Source of the DNA: Candidatus Latescibacterota bacterium | GTDB lineage: Bacteria > JAAXHH01 > JABIQT01 | NCBI GenBank assembly: GCA_018667995.1 | Contig: JABIQT010000782.1 | Span: forward strand, 1 to 8,199 | Direction of reading: 5' to 3' | Length of the DNA: 8,199 bases | Part shown: positions 1 through 6,327 of the stretch, one piece after another | Numbering within the stretch: the stretch's first letter is position 1 | How the letters are laid out: each line of letters begins with the position of its first letter | Notes under the pieces: generated by a model | Seen by the model: the letters and a program-made list of their open reading frames with translations, nothing else | Databases searched by the model: none | What the model was told of the DNA's origin: nothing | Made by a program: the position numbers and the translations under genes

Positions 1-104
1 CGGGTCGTGGAGTAACATCGGGCATACGTCATCATTCCATACCGGCACACAACCAGAACGGTATACATCTGGCGTTCTCGCCGTTCCGTCACTCCCAGCA
101 ATCC

Positions 105-1001
105 ATGAAATCTCGAACCTTACACCTTCTGCTTAAAGTCTTTCTGGTGGTCGTTTCGGCCATGCCAATCTTGTCCGCTCGCGCACAGACAACCCGCGCA
201 GCGGATTTTTTTGTAGCTGAAAACCCCACGGAACTCTCCATCCTGAACCGCTATCTCCAGAAGATCTCACGGCAGGAGGAGCGACTGTTTCAGCCATTCG
301 TACCGATGGAAGTGGTCGACTACAACGCTACCTTGAGTGACAACTTTACACGTTGTATGACTGTCCGGATCGGGGAATCATCGTTCTTTCTACTACGTGA
401 CGATGACAATGCACTGACCAATGATGATCAGGCCGGATATATCGGTGCCTTTCGAAACTGTTCGATAGTGGACGATACAATACGCGTCCTTCTGGACGAC
501 GCACATTCCATTTCCCCACGCTTCAGTGCATCAGATGAAATCAAAGTAGTCAAAGGCGAACTGGTGAAACGGCTATTCAGAAAGGACCGCTATGACTTTG
601 TCCAGATTCTTGGCAGGACAGGCGTATATGGGTGGGCCTATTTCTCTGCCCGGCGGGAGCACAAGAGCTGGGAGAAGTTTGTACGCCAACTCGCCAATGG
701 ACAAGACGCCATACCTGAACGCGTCCGGACACGTGTACAAACGCGTATTCGTGAGATCAATCAGATATTGCAGGACTTATTTGCCCAGTTAAACACCGAG
801 TCAGTAGTTGAGCGACCTGTACCGCAGTGGCAGATTGACATTACGGAAACGCTAATCGTCTGCACCATCAACGAACCTGACTACGCGGAACGATATTCCG
901 GCAGCATGCAATACATAGTGAACGACCTTGACAACGTGGTTCGCGGAACAGAATTCGCTGTCCGATACTCGGACGGTCTCATAGAAATCAAAAAGAAGTA
1001 G
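105..1001 (+). CDS. Exported protein with possible tandem SH3-like segments
   Basis: Unrecognised 298-residue protein. The N-terminus is a textbook Sec signal peptide: basic MKSR, hydrophobic core at about residues 8-23, and an Ala-Arg-Ala cleavage site at residues 25-27. The mature part has no further membrane span, so it should be periplasmic or secreted. There is no lipobox. Residues about 64-102 and 142-182 read like two small beta-barrel SH3-like repeats; the second contains GRTGVYGWAYFS (170-181), which resembles the GxxGWVyfs turn of bacterial SH3 domains. This is a pattern judgement, not a search result. Residues 195-235 are probably helical and the C-terminus ends in KKK. The start is ATG at 105, chosen because it begins the signal peptide; no Shine-Dalgarno precedes it. 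The same frame stays open to the left edge, but the residues there do not look like a leader. The gene sits 32 nt upstream of two permease-like genes and probably works with them. The gene call is strong and the function unknown. Confidence 0.85.
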   Translation: MKSRTLHLLLKVFLVVVSAMPILSARAQTTRAADFFVAENPTELSILNRYLQKISRQEERLFQPFVPMEVVDYNATLSDNFTRCMTVRIGESSFFLLRDDDNALTNDDQAGYIGAFRNCSIVDDTIRVLLDDAHSISPRFSASDEIKVVKGELVKRLFRKDRYDFVQILGRTGVYGWAYFSARREHKSWEKFVRQLANGQDAIPERVRTRVQTRIREINQILQDLFAQLNTESVVERPVPQWQIDITETLIVCTINEPDYAERYSGSMQYIVNDLDNVVRGTEFAVRYSDGLIEIKKK

Positions 1002-1018
1002 GTCTTGACACCTACTTC
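995..1018 (+). promoter_or_regulatory. 9-bp perfect hairpin over the stop codon
   Basis: GAAGTAGGT (995-1003) pairs perfectly with ACCTACTTC (1010-1018) around a 6-nt loop. The TAG stop codon of the exported-protein gene (999-1001) lies inside the left arm, and the next gene starts 15 nt after the right arm. There is no T-run, so it is a poor Rho-independent terminator. It could be an mRNA-stability or partial-attenuation element that sets the ratio of the exported protein to the permeases. Ribosomes terminating on the upstream gene would have to open it. Confidence 0.5.
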
Positions 1019-1033
1019 GTAGACAGTGAATTA

Positions 1034-2143
1034 ATGCCAAGAAAATACCTCGACCACCTGTTCAGCGTTCTTTTCATCGTGTTGCTTTTCCTGATTCTAT
1101 TCTTGATTGTTCGTTCAGGAGCTGAAGCCGAACTGGAGACCGAATACACACGGGTGGCGCCCTACCTGAACCTGGCATCCCTCGATCTATCCGAACCTCT
1201 CCACCGAACACTTTTCAGCGAAACATTGAACATTTATTATCCGGAGACGGAGGCGCGCAACGACTCGTTGGTAGAGCTCACGCGACGATATGCTACCGAT
1301 GACTTCATGGCTGTGCAGGAGATGCTGCGCTCGGGGCCGGGGTTGACGTGGTCAAAATTCTGGTCACTGAGCGGCATGTACATCTCGTTCATTATCTCCT
1401 ACTTGCTTGTCATGGTGCTCACCTACTACGGCGTCCAGACACTTGCGGTTCTACGGTTTGTTAAGGAAAAGCAGAACCTGCGGCCGTACCTCATTCGTTT
1501 CGTGGAGCACATTCAGCAACTTCCCCCAAGGGACGATAAGTCTGCTATCGCGGCATACCTTCAAACAGGAAGCAAGTATCTGGGGCTGGCCATACTGAAA
1601 GGTATAGGATACTTGATTCTGTTCTCTCCTGCCTATGTATTGGCCTACTCGTTCCGCTCCCGATTTGATACGGATACTTTCGTCTTTATGATTCTTCTTG
1701 GCGCCGTATCCAACGGACTTCTCGTCATGTACGCCCAGCGCTTTTTTACATTCCTGACATCCGAAAGTCGTAAGGGATATGTTCAGACCGCTATCGTAAA
1801 GAACCTGAATGCCGCCTATTCAGAGATACCTTGGAGCACGCTTTTTAGATTCAGAAAGCGCTTCGATGATCACATTTTGCAGCATATCTATCTGAATGCC
1901 AGATACCAGTACATTCTAACTTTGAAAGAACAGGCCTCATTTCTGATCACCGGACTTATTATCATTGAAATGGCCTTGAATATCCACGGACATATTTGCT
2001 ATGAGTTGCTGCAAAACGTACTTTTTGAGCAGTATGACGTGGTCCTGATTATTCTGCTTGGCTTGTTCCTCGTGGTGAAGGCCACAGAGGTGCTGGTCGA
2101 TCTGTGGATGGATCTGGAAGCCATGAAATACGAGAATCGATAA
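1034..2143 (+). CDS. Diverged DppB/OppB-like ABC transporter permease
   Basis: Integral inner-membrane protein of 369 residues. Predicted spans lie at about 8-27, 113-135, 183-206, 215-235, 301-318 and 334-356. A long extracytoplasmic segment (28-112) follows the first span, which is the DppB/OppB topology. The C-terminal third follows the family pattern: YVQTAIVKNL (249-258) matches the start of the EAA loop (YVRTARAKGL), IIIEMAL (309-315) matches the VVVEtvF stretch, and the tail near LVDLWMDLEAMKYENR matches NLLvDllYallDPRiR. Several family landmarks are eroded. The EAA-loop glycine is Asn257, about 16 extra residues lie between KNLN and the HILQHIYLNA part of the loop, and the usual PGlG after the conserved Glu reads HGH. 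It should form a heterodimer with the next gene product. The start ATG has only a weak ribosome site (gacagtgaatta). A repurposed permease or one with an unusual ATPase partner is possible. Family assignment is by pattern and fairly confident. Confidence 0.68.
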   Translation: MPRKYLDHLFSVLFIVLLFLILFLIVRSGAEAELETEYTRVAPYLNLASLDLSEPLHRTLFSETLNIYYPETEARNDSLVELTRRYATDDFMAVQEMLRSGPGLTWSKFWSLSGMYISFIISYLLVMVLTYYGVQTLAVLRFVKEKQNLRPYLIRFVEHIQQLPPRDDKSAIAAYLQTGSKYLGLAILKGIGYLILFSPAYVLAYSFRSRFDTDTFVFMILLGAVSNGLLVMYAQRFFTFLTSESRKGYVQTAIVKNLNAAYSEIPWSTLFRFRKRFDDHILQHIYLNARYQYILTLKEQASFLITGLIIIEMALNIHGHICYELLQNVLFEQYDVVLIILLGLFLVVKATEVLVDLWMDLEAMKYENR

Positions 2144-2174
2144 AGTGAGCCATCAAGCGCCGGGTCGGAGTATT

Positions 2175-2178
2175 GGAG
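2175..2178 (+). promoter_or_regulatory. Shine-Dalgarno deciding a GTG start
   Basis: GGAG lies 7 nt before the GTG at 2186 and 13 nt before the ATG at 2192. The spacing favours GTG as the start of the DppC-like gene, giving an extra Met-Ser at the N-terminus. A second GGAG at 2167-2170 is too far from either codon. Confidence 0.5.
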
Positions 2179-2185
2179 TCTCAGT

Positions 2186-3082
2186 GTGAGCATGAACTAC
2201 AGATCCATCTATAGATACATCGCAGGACAGCTGCCATTGCTGTACGCTCAGAAGGACAAACTGTGGATTGCTATATGGCTTGCGGCAATCTCAGCTCTAT
2301 GGCTGTGGAATCGTATCTTCCTCAATTACCCGGCTTTCACGCAGATTCAGAGTGCCTTCTTGAATACGTTCTTGATGGCGTTCCTTTGTATCATCTTCTC
2401 CCTGTTGCTGGCGTGGTCCACCGCCGTTGGTCTGCATTTCATACCCAGTACCCGCGCACCATATCTTCTTCTACCACTGACTTTTGTCCTGAATCTGATA
2501 CGTTCGGTACCACAGATTCTCGGTGTTCTGATAGGCTACATCGGGGTCACCGTACTGATTAGAGCAGATATGCTCTCAAACCGCACTACCATAATCATCC
2601 TGCTGGCATTCATTACGGCCCTCTTCGTGTTTCTCGAATTGGTAGATCTTATTAGAGAACGTATTGACCATTTCCGCAAACTGGATTTCGTCAACGCCAT
2701 GCTATGCTGTGGGATCAAAGAGTCACGCATTATTAACATTGAAATTCTGTGGAAGAACAGTCTTGCGCACGTACTCAACAAGTTGATCGCACTTTTCGGG
2801 GTAGCCATATTTCTGCAGTGCAGCGTGGACTTCATCGTATCAATTGGTCTGTCCACGGAAGTAAGCCCTGTGAACCTACCACCCACATTGGGTAGCATGC
2901 TGGCCAAAATCGACAGTAAGCAGGATATCCTGGCCATCGGTTACTCACTGACACACCCTACATACGTGGCCAATCTCCTGTTCCAGCACCTGCAGGGCAT
3001 CACTACGGCCTTCCTCATCGTTTTCACGCTATTATCCATGTACCGTATTTCAATCGGTTTCTCCCGACGTCACCGTCTATAG
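2186..3082 (+). CDS. Diverged DppC/OppC-like ABC transporter permease
   Basis: Integral membrane protein of 298 residues, the normal length for a DppC/OppC-type permease. Predicted spans lie at about 26-44, 56-84, 93-125, 134-157, 195-220 and 270-290. The EAA loop is recognisable: FVNAMLCCGIKESRIINIEI (168-187) followed by LWKNSL (188-193), matching the family's yv.AA.alGas..rii.rhilPN, with the invariant Gly at 176 and Asn191 kept and the Pro replaced by Lys. After the fifth span, LPPTLGSMLA (231-240) corresponds to the P.WGsMLaeg motif of DppC proteins. The C-terminus lacks the usual GD.LRDaLDPR ending. It starts at GTG 2186, 42 nt after the DppB-like gene, and the two should be coupled on one transcript as a permease heterodimer. 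The substrate is unknown: peptide, nickel and other ligands are all used by this family. No ATPase or binding protein is encoded nearby. Confidence 0.72.
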   Translation: MSMNYRSIYRYIAGQLPLLYAQKDKLWIAIWLAAISALWLWNRIFLNYPAFTQIQSAFLNTFLMAFLCIIFSLLLAWSTAVGLHFIPSTRAPYLLLPLTFVLNLIRSVPQILGVLIGYIGVTVLIRADMLSNRTTIIILLAFITALFVFLELVDLIRERIDHFRKLDFVNAMLCCGIKESRIINIEILWKNSLAHVLNKLIALFGVAIFLQCSVDFIVSIGLSTEVSPVNLPPTLGSMLAKIDSKQDILAIGYSLTHPTYVANLLFQHLQGITTAFLIVFTLLSMYRISIGFSRRHRL

Positions 3083-3117
3083 TCCCAACGGTCTGATTGC
3101 TATCATCTCCGCCTCAG

Positions 3118-3146
3118 GAGCCATCGTCCGAACCGTCCGATGGCTC
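3118..3146 (+). terminator. Hairpin closing the permease operon
   Basis: GAGCCATCG (3118-3126) pairs perfectly with CGATGGCTC (3138-3146) around an 11-nt loop, 35 nt after the DppC-like stop. The loop region also holds a direct repeat of CGTCCGA. The following bases (actctcccgct) contain no T-run, so it is a hairpin that could stabilise the 3' end or act as a weak terminator rather than a canonical intrinsic one. It separates the permease block from the DUF402 gene that starts at 3195. Confidence 0.5.
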
Positions 3147-3194
3147 ACTCTCCCGCTAAATAGTAACCATCGCACATAAAGAAACTGAACTGCC

Positions 3195-3791
3195 ATGCCT
3201 GAAATTCCGACTGCTGTATATCAGCACCACCTCTCGGGCGAAGTGCGCATCTTTCGTTATCCAGGGCTACCTGTAATTGATACCCCTTCTGCGGTCGTAT
3301 TTGATAGCGTTGTCTACTATCCAGTACCGACATACTGTCGCGTGTATCTCTTCCTTACACGTTGGTTGCAGGTCTTCATGACCTTCGATGACCAAATGGC
3401 GCTTCAACCCGATCCATTCGATCCATTCGGATTCGCTTTCAACTGCGACATAACGACACCATACCATCGAAGCGGAAACATCCTATACACAAGTGATGTC
3501 TGCCTTGATGTGTGCGTTCAACCCGACGGTAGAACTTATCGTATCGAGGATCAGATGGAGCTTGACGAAGCATTGGAGAACGGGCAAATCGGAAGGCAGT
3601 GGCATCAAGAATCGGTGGATGAATGCGACCATCTTGTATCGCAGATTGAGGAAGGACGATTCATCTCAAGCTTGGAAGCCGTGGTTCCGTTTCCAAAATC
3701 CTGGGAGGATTTGGGCCCTACATCTCTGGAGAAACACTCCATAAACGAAGTCAATTTCGAGTATCATCCATCATTTCCACGGTTTCCATAG
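3195..3791 (+). CDS. DUF402 family protein (FomD/Ntdp-like)
   Basis: Soluble 198-residue protein. The segment at about 79-134 carries the DUF402 core: AFNCDITTP (81-89, the w/yiNi..P strand), then SDVCLDVCVQPDGR (100-113, family form yvDldLDv.v.pdG), then a DxxE-like acidic stretch EDQMELDEALENGQI (118-132). Asp85, Asp101, Asp105, Asp119 and Glu122 are the plausible metal-binding acidic residues. Known members are divalent-metal phosphohydrolases: FomD cleaves a cytidylyl phosphonate intermediate in fosfomycin synthesis, and staphylococcal Ntdp hydrolyses nucleoside tri- and diphosphates. The N-terminal 75 residues fit the beta-barrel that precedes the core. There is no signal peptide. The ATG has no clear Shine-Dalgarno. 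The residues from about 165 onward are less conserved in appearance, and the last 41 bp overlap the convergent membrane-protein gene. No fosfomycin genes are present, so a general nucleotide phosphatase is likelier. Confidence 0.78.
   Translation: MPEIPTAVYQHHLSGEVRIFRYPGLPVIDTPSAVVFDSVVYYPVPTYCRVYLFLTRWLQVFMTFDDQMALQPDPFDPFGFAFNCDITTPYHRSGNILYTSDVCLDVCVQPDGRTYRIEDQMELDEALENGQIGRQWHQESVDECDHLVSQIEEGRFISSLEAVVPFPKSWEDLGPTSLEKHSINEVNFEYHPSFPRFP
3411..3428 (+). repeat. 9-bp tandem duplication in the DUF402 gene
   Basis: GATCCATTC occurs twice in immediate succession (3411-3419 and 3420-3428), in frame, encoding Asp-Pro-Phe-Asp-Pro-Phe at residues 73-78 just ahead of the conserved core. The two copies are identical at the DNA level, which suggests a fairly recent slippage duplication. 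Confidence 0.7.
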
Positions 3792-4806
3792 TTGGCACAT
3801 TGCCACGGGGTTTCTGTCGGATATATCGAATGAGTATCAGTCCTCCAACGAGAACCGAGAAATACATGATCGAGGTTCGCCAGAGAAGTGTATAAGCAGG
3901 CAGCAATGAGGACGGAATGAGAGACTGCATCAACACGGCGGTACCCACCTCGGCGCCCACACTTCCGCCCGGAGTGGGCAGGAAGTAGAGCAGGATATGA
4001 AGAAACAACTGTATAATCATTAACTGGGTCAGCGAAGTCTCAATACCCAGAGCACGCGCTGCCAGATAAGCCGCGAAGTACTTATTGGCGAAGACTGCGA
4101 CGGTCACAGGTATAGACAGTACAAACCGCATCTTGTACTTACGAAAGAGTAACTGTACAGTGGCGCTGCCATCTTTCAAGTGCAGCACCAGCTGTGCGGC
4201 GAGACGACCAAGCCTCTTCCTCGACTGTGCCCAGTCTACAACGCCCTGCAGCCAGACGATGACCTTTTGCGGAAATAGCAGCACAAGGAAACCACCCGTT
4301 GCCAGCCCTCCAAACAGCAGTGCCGCGAGCGCAAACGGAGCGGAACCACCCATATCCGGAAGCCGACCGCTCGCATCAAGTCCCCATAGCCCGATACATG
4401 CCAGAGCGTAGAAAACAAGGGTGGACAGGAACGTAAGAAACAGCACGCTGACGGCCTGCCCCGCGTTGGCGCCTTCCTTTACGAGCACATAAACCTGGGC
4501 AATACCGCCGCCGGTCTGCGACGGTGTAGCGGCTCCCATGAAACTGCCTACGGCACAGTTCTTCACGCAGGCAAAGTATGATATGTCGGGGCAAGCGGCA
4601 TGCGTGAACATCCACATACGCAGTCCAGCGATGGCCCAGTCCGCTACTGGTACAGCGAACACACACAGCAGCAGATAGGGCAGCTCCAGACGGTCTACTA
4701 CGGCAGCAATCGGTGCGGTTTCGGTCGACAGAAAAAAGACCAGAATAAAGCCGATGATGCTCAGTAAGGCAAACAGACTCACACCGAGTCTGAAGTTGAC
4801 GTTCAT
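3751..4806 (-). CDS. LPG-synthase TM-region / flippase-like membrane protein
   Basis: Polytopic inner-membrane protein of 351 residues with about eight hydrophobic spans, matching the lysylphosphatidylglycerol synthase transmembrane-region family (UPF0104, also called flippase-like). Diagnostic motifs are GAATPSQTGGGIAQVYVLVK (91-110), the family's P.r.GGe..r...l, and LPTPGGSVGAE (276-286), the P.PGG.G..E motif. WR at 309-310 is also typical. Members lack the C-terminal aminoacyl-transferase domain of MprF, and so does this one, which ends in about 20 polar residues. The family is linked to moving or modifying lipids, glycolipids and polyprenyl carriers; the substrate here cannot be told. The start is ATG at 4806; the upstream bases (cggggctaaacagcg) give no strong Shine-Dalgarno. 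It is a single gene on its strand, with nothing co-directional close by, and its 3' end overlaps the DUF402 gene tail to tail. Confidence 0.88.
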   Translation of the reverse strand: MNVNFRLGVSLFALLSIIGFILVFFLSTETAPIAAVVDRLELPYLLLCVFAVPVADWAIAGLRMWMFTHAACPDISYFACVKNCAVGSFMGAATPSQTGGGIAQVYVLVKEGANAGQAVSVLFLTFLSTLVFYALACIGLWGLDASGRLPDMGGSAPFALAALLFGGLATGGFLVLLFPQKVIVWLQGVVDWAQSRKRLGRLAAQLVLHLKDGSATVQLLFRKYKMRFVLSIPVTVAVFANKYFAAYLAARALGIETSLTQLMIIQLFLHILLYFLPTPGGSVGAEVGTAVLMQSLIPSSLLPAYTLLWRTSIMYFSVLVGGLILIRYIRQKPRGNVPTMETVEMMDDTRN

Positions 4807-5271
4807 CGCTGTTTAGCCCCGCGGGTATTGTTGCTGGATTCAGGGGTCGTGCTTCGCATAGATGGTCACAAAGTCAGTGATTGGACCTATGACGTCAAGA
4901 TTTTAAACCGATGGTCTGTGAGGGTGGCTATGATAGTCGAAACAGTGGTCAATTGCTACTGCGTGATTGCCTACCTCGAACCCCGCTTATATATGTCTGA
5001 ACTCCATGCCCGATCGGCTGATTAGTGCAGGCAGAGATGGTGAAGCAATCTACCCCGCATCGGGTTCAACGGGATCTACATCATCCGAACACGCAGGATT
5101 CCTGAATCGTCATGGGCGGACGCTTTTTCGGCGTACCCGAAACTTTCTCTTGGCTCAATCTTCTATTAACTGAGAGGGGAATCCAAAGGGGCGATTATGT
5201 AACACTTGTTGCGGAGGCGCCGTAAGACGCAAGAACGTTAAGGTACTTGGACTAACAGATAATGGAGATAA

Positions 5272-5296
5272 ACGCGTGCCAGGGAGGTTCACGCGT
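5272..5296. repeat. Perfect 7-bp inverted repeat
   Basis: ACGCGTG (5272-5278) and CACGCGT (5290-5296) form a perfect stem around an 11-nt loop (ccagggaggtt). Each arm contains the palindrome ACGCGT, so the same motif also reads as a direct repeat 19 nt apart. It could be an RNA hairpin or a pair of operator half-sites. It lies in the gene-free stretch. Confidence 0.4.
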
Positions 5297-5549
5297 GGCG
5301 ATAGATCTCGGAAAAAATCGGTTTCTCCCGCAGGGAACCTGTATTTCGTCAGTCGCCAGAAAGAACCAGCTCGAACTCTCTCGTCTTTTATCCAACGGGC
5401 AATCGGCGGATACGCCGTATCATTCTGGGAAACAGGATCGGGTGGCACATCTGCTTACCGGGGGGAATCCATATGTTTTTTGTACCCGCGTGTGCGTACA
5501 TCCTCAGCTCCCCACCATTTGATGTTATTTAGAGTTACTTGAAGGAGTT

Positions 5550-5582
5550 CGCAGCCATCAGGTACCCGCAAGAGATGGCGCG
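5550..5582 (-). terminator. Hairpin after the NrtR-like gene
   Basis: GCCATC (5554-5559) pairs with GATGGC (5574-5579). The stem extends outward through CGC (5550-5552) with GCG (5580-5582) across a single bulged A at 5553, giving nine pairs. It lies 8 nt downstream of the NrtR-like stop codon on the minus strand. The following minus-strand bases are A/T-rich but lack a T-run, so termination would be weak or Rho-assisted. It is the best candidate for the end of the regulatory operon. Confidence 0.4.
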
Positions 5583-5590
5583 TAAGTGTC

Positions 5591-6253
5591 TCATTTGAAA
5601 AGAGGTATGATCCGCATCGCCCGATCTTTAGCCCGGTAAAGCATGGCGGGGCGAGCACGTTCCCCAGTCCGGCGTAGCTCGGTTGGCTCAAGAATATCAA
5701 GCGAGAGCAACTTCTTGCGGAAATTTCGTTTATCGAGACTGCCTTGGAGGCAGTATTCATACACGGATTGCAGCTCGGTGAGGGTGAATTCCAGAGGTAG
5801 CAGCAATACTGCTATGGTGGTGTAGTTCAATTTGGCCCGGATACGATCCACGCACAATTCTATGATTCCTTTGTGATCGAAGGCCAAGCTAGGCAGGTCA
5901 TCCACATCACACCAGAAGGCCTGGCCGTATTTCCTGCTCGTTTGAAAGGTACTTCCGTCTCTATCGGGCAACGCCATATAGGCGGTAGAAATCGACCGTT
6001 GCCGCGGATCCCTATCGAGTCCAGAAAATGTGAAGACTTGCTCGAAATAGGCGCTATTGTGGCCGGTAGCCTCGCGATAGGCTCTCTCTGACGCCGCCGG
6101 GAGGTCTTCTTTCTCGCGTACTAACGTGCCAGGCAGTGCCATAGATCCTACATACGGATCTATGATAAGCTCTACGAGATAGACTTGGAGTTTGTGGCCC
6201 TGGAATCGGAATATACCGATGTCGGTAGCCGCAAAGGGGTTCTGTGGTTCCAT
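5591..6253 (-). CDS. NrtR-type Nudix-related transcriptional regulator
   Basis: Protein of 220 residues with the two-domain NrtR layout: an N-terminal Nudix-fold ligand sensor (about 8-145) and a C-terminal winged helix (about 150-212). The N-domain shows the Nudix-box region from Gly42, with Glu49 and RAYREATG (57-64), then QVFTFSGLDRDPRQRSIST (72-90), the NrtR pattern q.yTFg..dRDPR.R.iS. The C-domain carries FTLTELQSVYEYCLQG (156-171), DKRNFRKKLL (174-183) and RPAMLYR (201-207), all NrtR hallmarks. The catalytic motif REUXEE reads RAYREA, so two of three glutamates are Ala (58 and 62); hydrolase activity is probably lost. NrtR proteins bind ADP-ribose or related ligands and repress NAD metabolism genes; relatives control sugar catabolism, so the target is open. 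The start is taken as ATG at 6253; a TTG at 6268 would add five residues. It follows the response regulator by 74 nt. Confidence 0.88.
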   Translation of the reverse strand: MEPQNPFAATDIGIFRFQGHKLQVYLVELIIDPYVGSMALPGTLVREKEDLPAASERAYREATGHNSAYFEQVFTFSGLDRDPRQRSISTAYMALPDRDGSTFQTSRKYGQAFWCDVDDLPSLAFDHKGIIELCVDRIRAKLNYTTIAVLLLPLEFTLTELQSVYEYCLQGSLDKRNFRKKLLSLDILEPTELRRTGERARPAMLYRAKDRAMRIIPLFK

Positions 6254-6327
6254 GGGACCAGTGCCCAATCTGTGCGTTTCCGGGTTGTCGAATCGGACAC
6301 GATGTGGGCCCCGATTTGAATGGGTAC

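Larger units (their letters stand above)
4807..5590. other. About 780 bp with no convincing gene
   Basis: This stretch separates the divergent side of the flippase-like gene from the end of the NrtR-like gene. Several open frames exist on both strands (for example 5174-5542 plus, 5155-5448 minus), but their products look like random translation: rich in Arg, Ser and Pro, with no recognised motif and no ribosome site. One short frame, 5112-5225 plus (37 codons, ATG to TAA), encodes a sequence ending LLLTERGIQRGDYVTLVAEA that looks more protein-like than the rest. No tRNA, tmRNA, RNase P or SRP RNA signature was seen. The promoter of the flippase-like gene should lie at the left end, but no strong -10/-35 pair stands out. 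It may hold a small RNA, a decayed gene, or regulatory sequence. Confidence 0.6.

Noticed and set aside
62-68. TATACAT as a -10 element for the first gene
   Set aside because: No -35 hexamer occurs at suitable spacing; too weak to annotate as a promoter.
2536-2937. Minus-strand open frame of 133 codons
   Set aside because: It lies wholly antisense inside the DppC-like gene, whose membrane spans and EAA loop clearly mark the coding strand.
5055-5075. GGTTCAA resembling a tRNA T-loop
   Set aside because: The flanking bases do not pair as a T-arm and no acceptor or anticodon stem can be built around it.
5155-5448. Minus-strand open frame of 97 codons in the gene-free stretch
   Set aside because: The product is rich in Pro, Arg and Ser, has no recognised motif, no ribosome site, and overlaps plus-strand frames of equal quality.
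5441-5458. TGGCAC followed by a TTAC, reminiscent of a sigma-54 promoter
   Set aside because: The -12 GC element is missing and no downstream gene on that strand would use it.
5174-5542. Plus-strand open frame with a Cys-Cys-Gly motif near its start
   Set aside because: A zinc-ribbon was considered, but there is only one Cys cluster, no matching second pair, no good start, and the rest looks like random translation.
5643-6091. Plus-strand frames opposite the NrtR-like gene
   Set aside because: They are antisense shadows of a well-supported family member.
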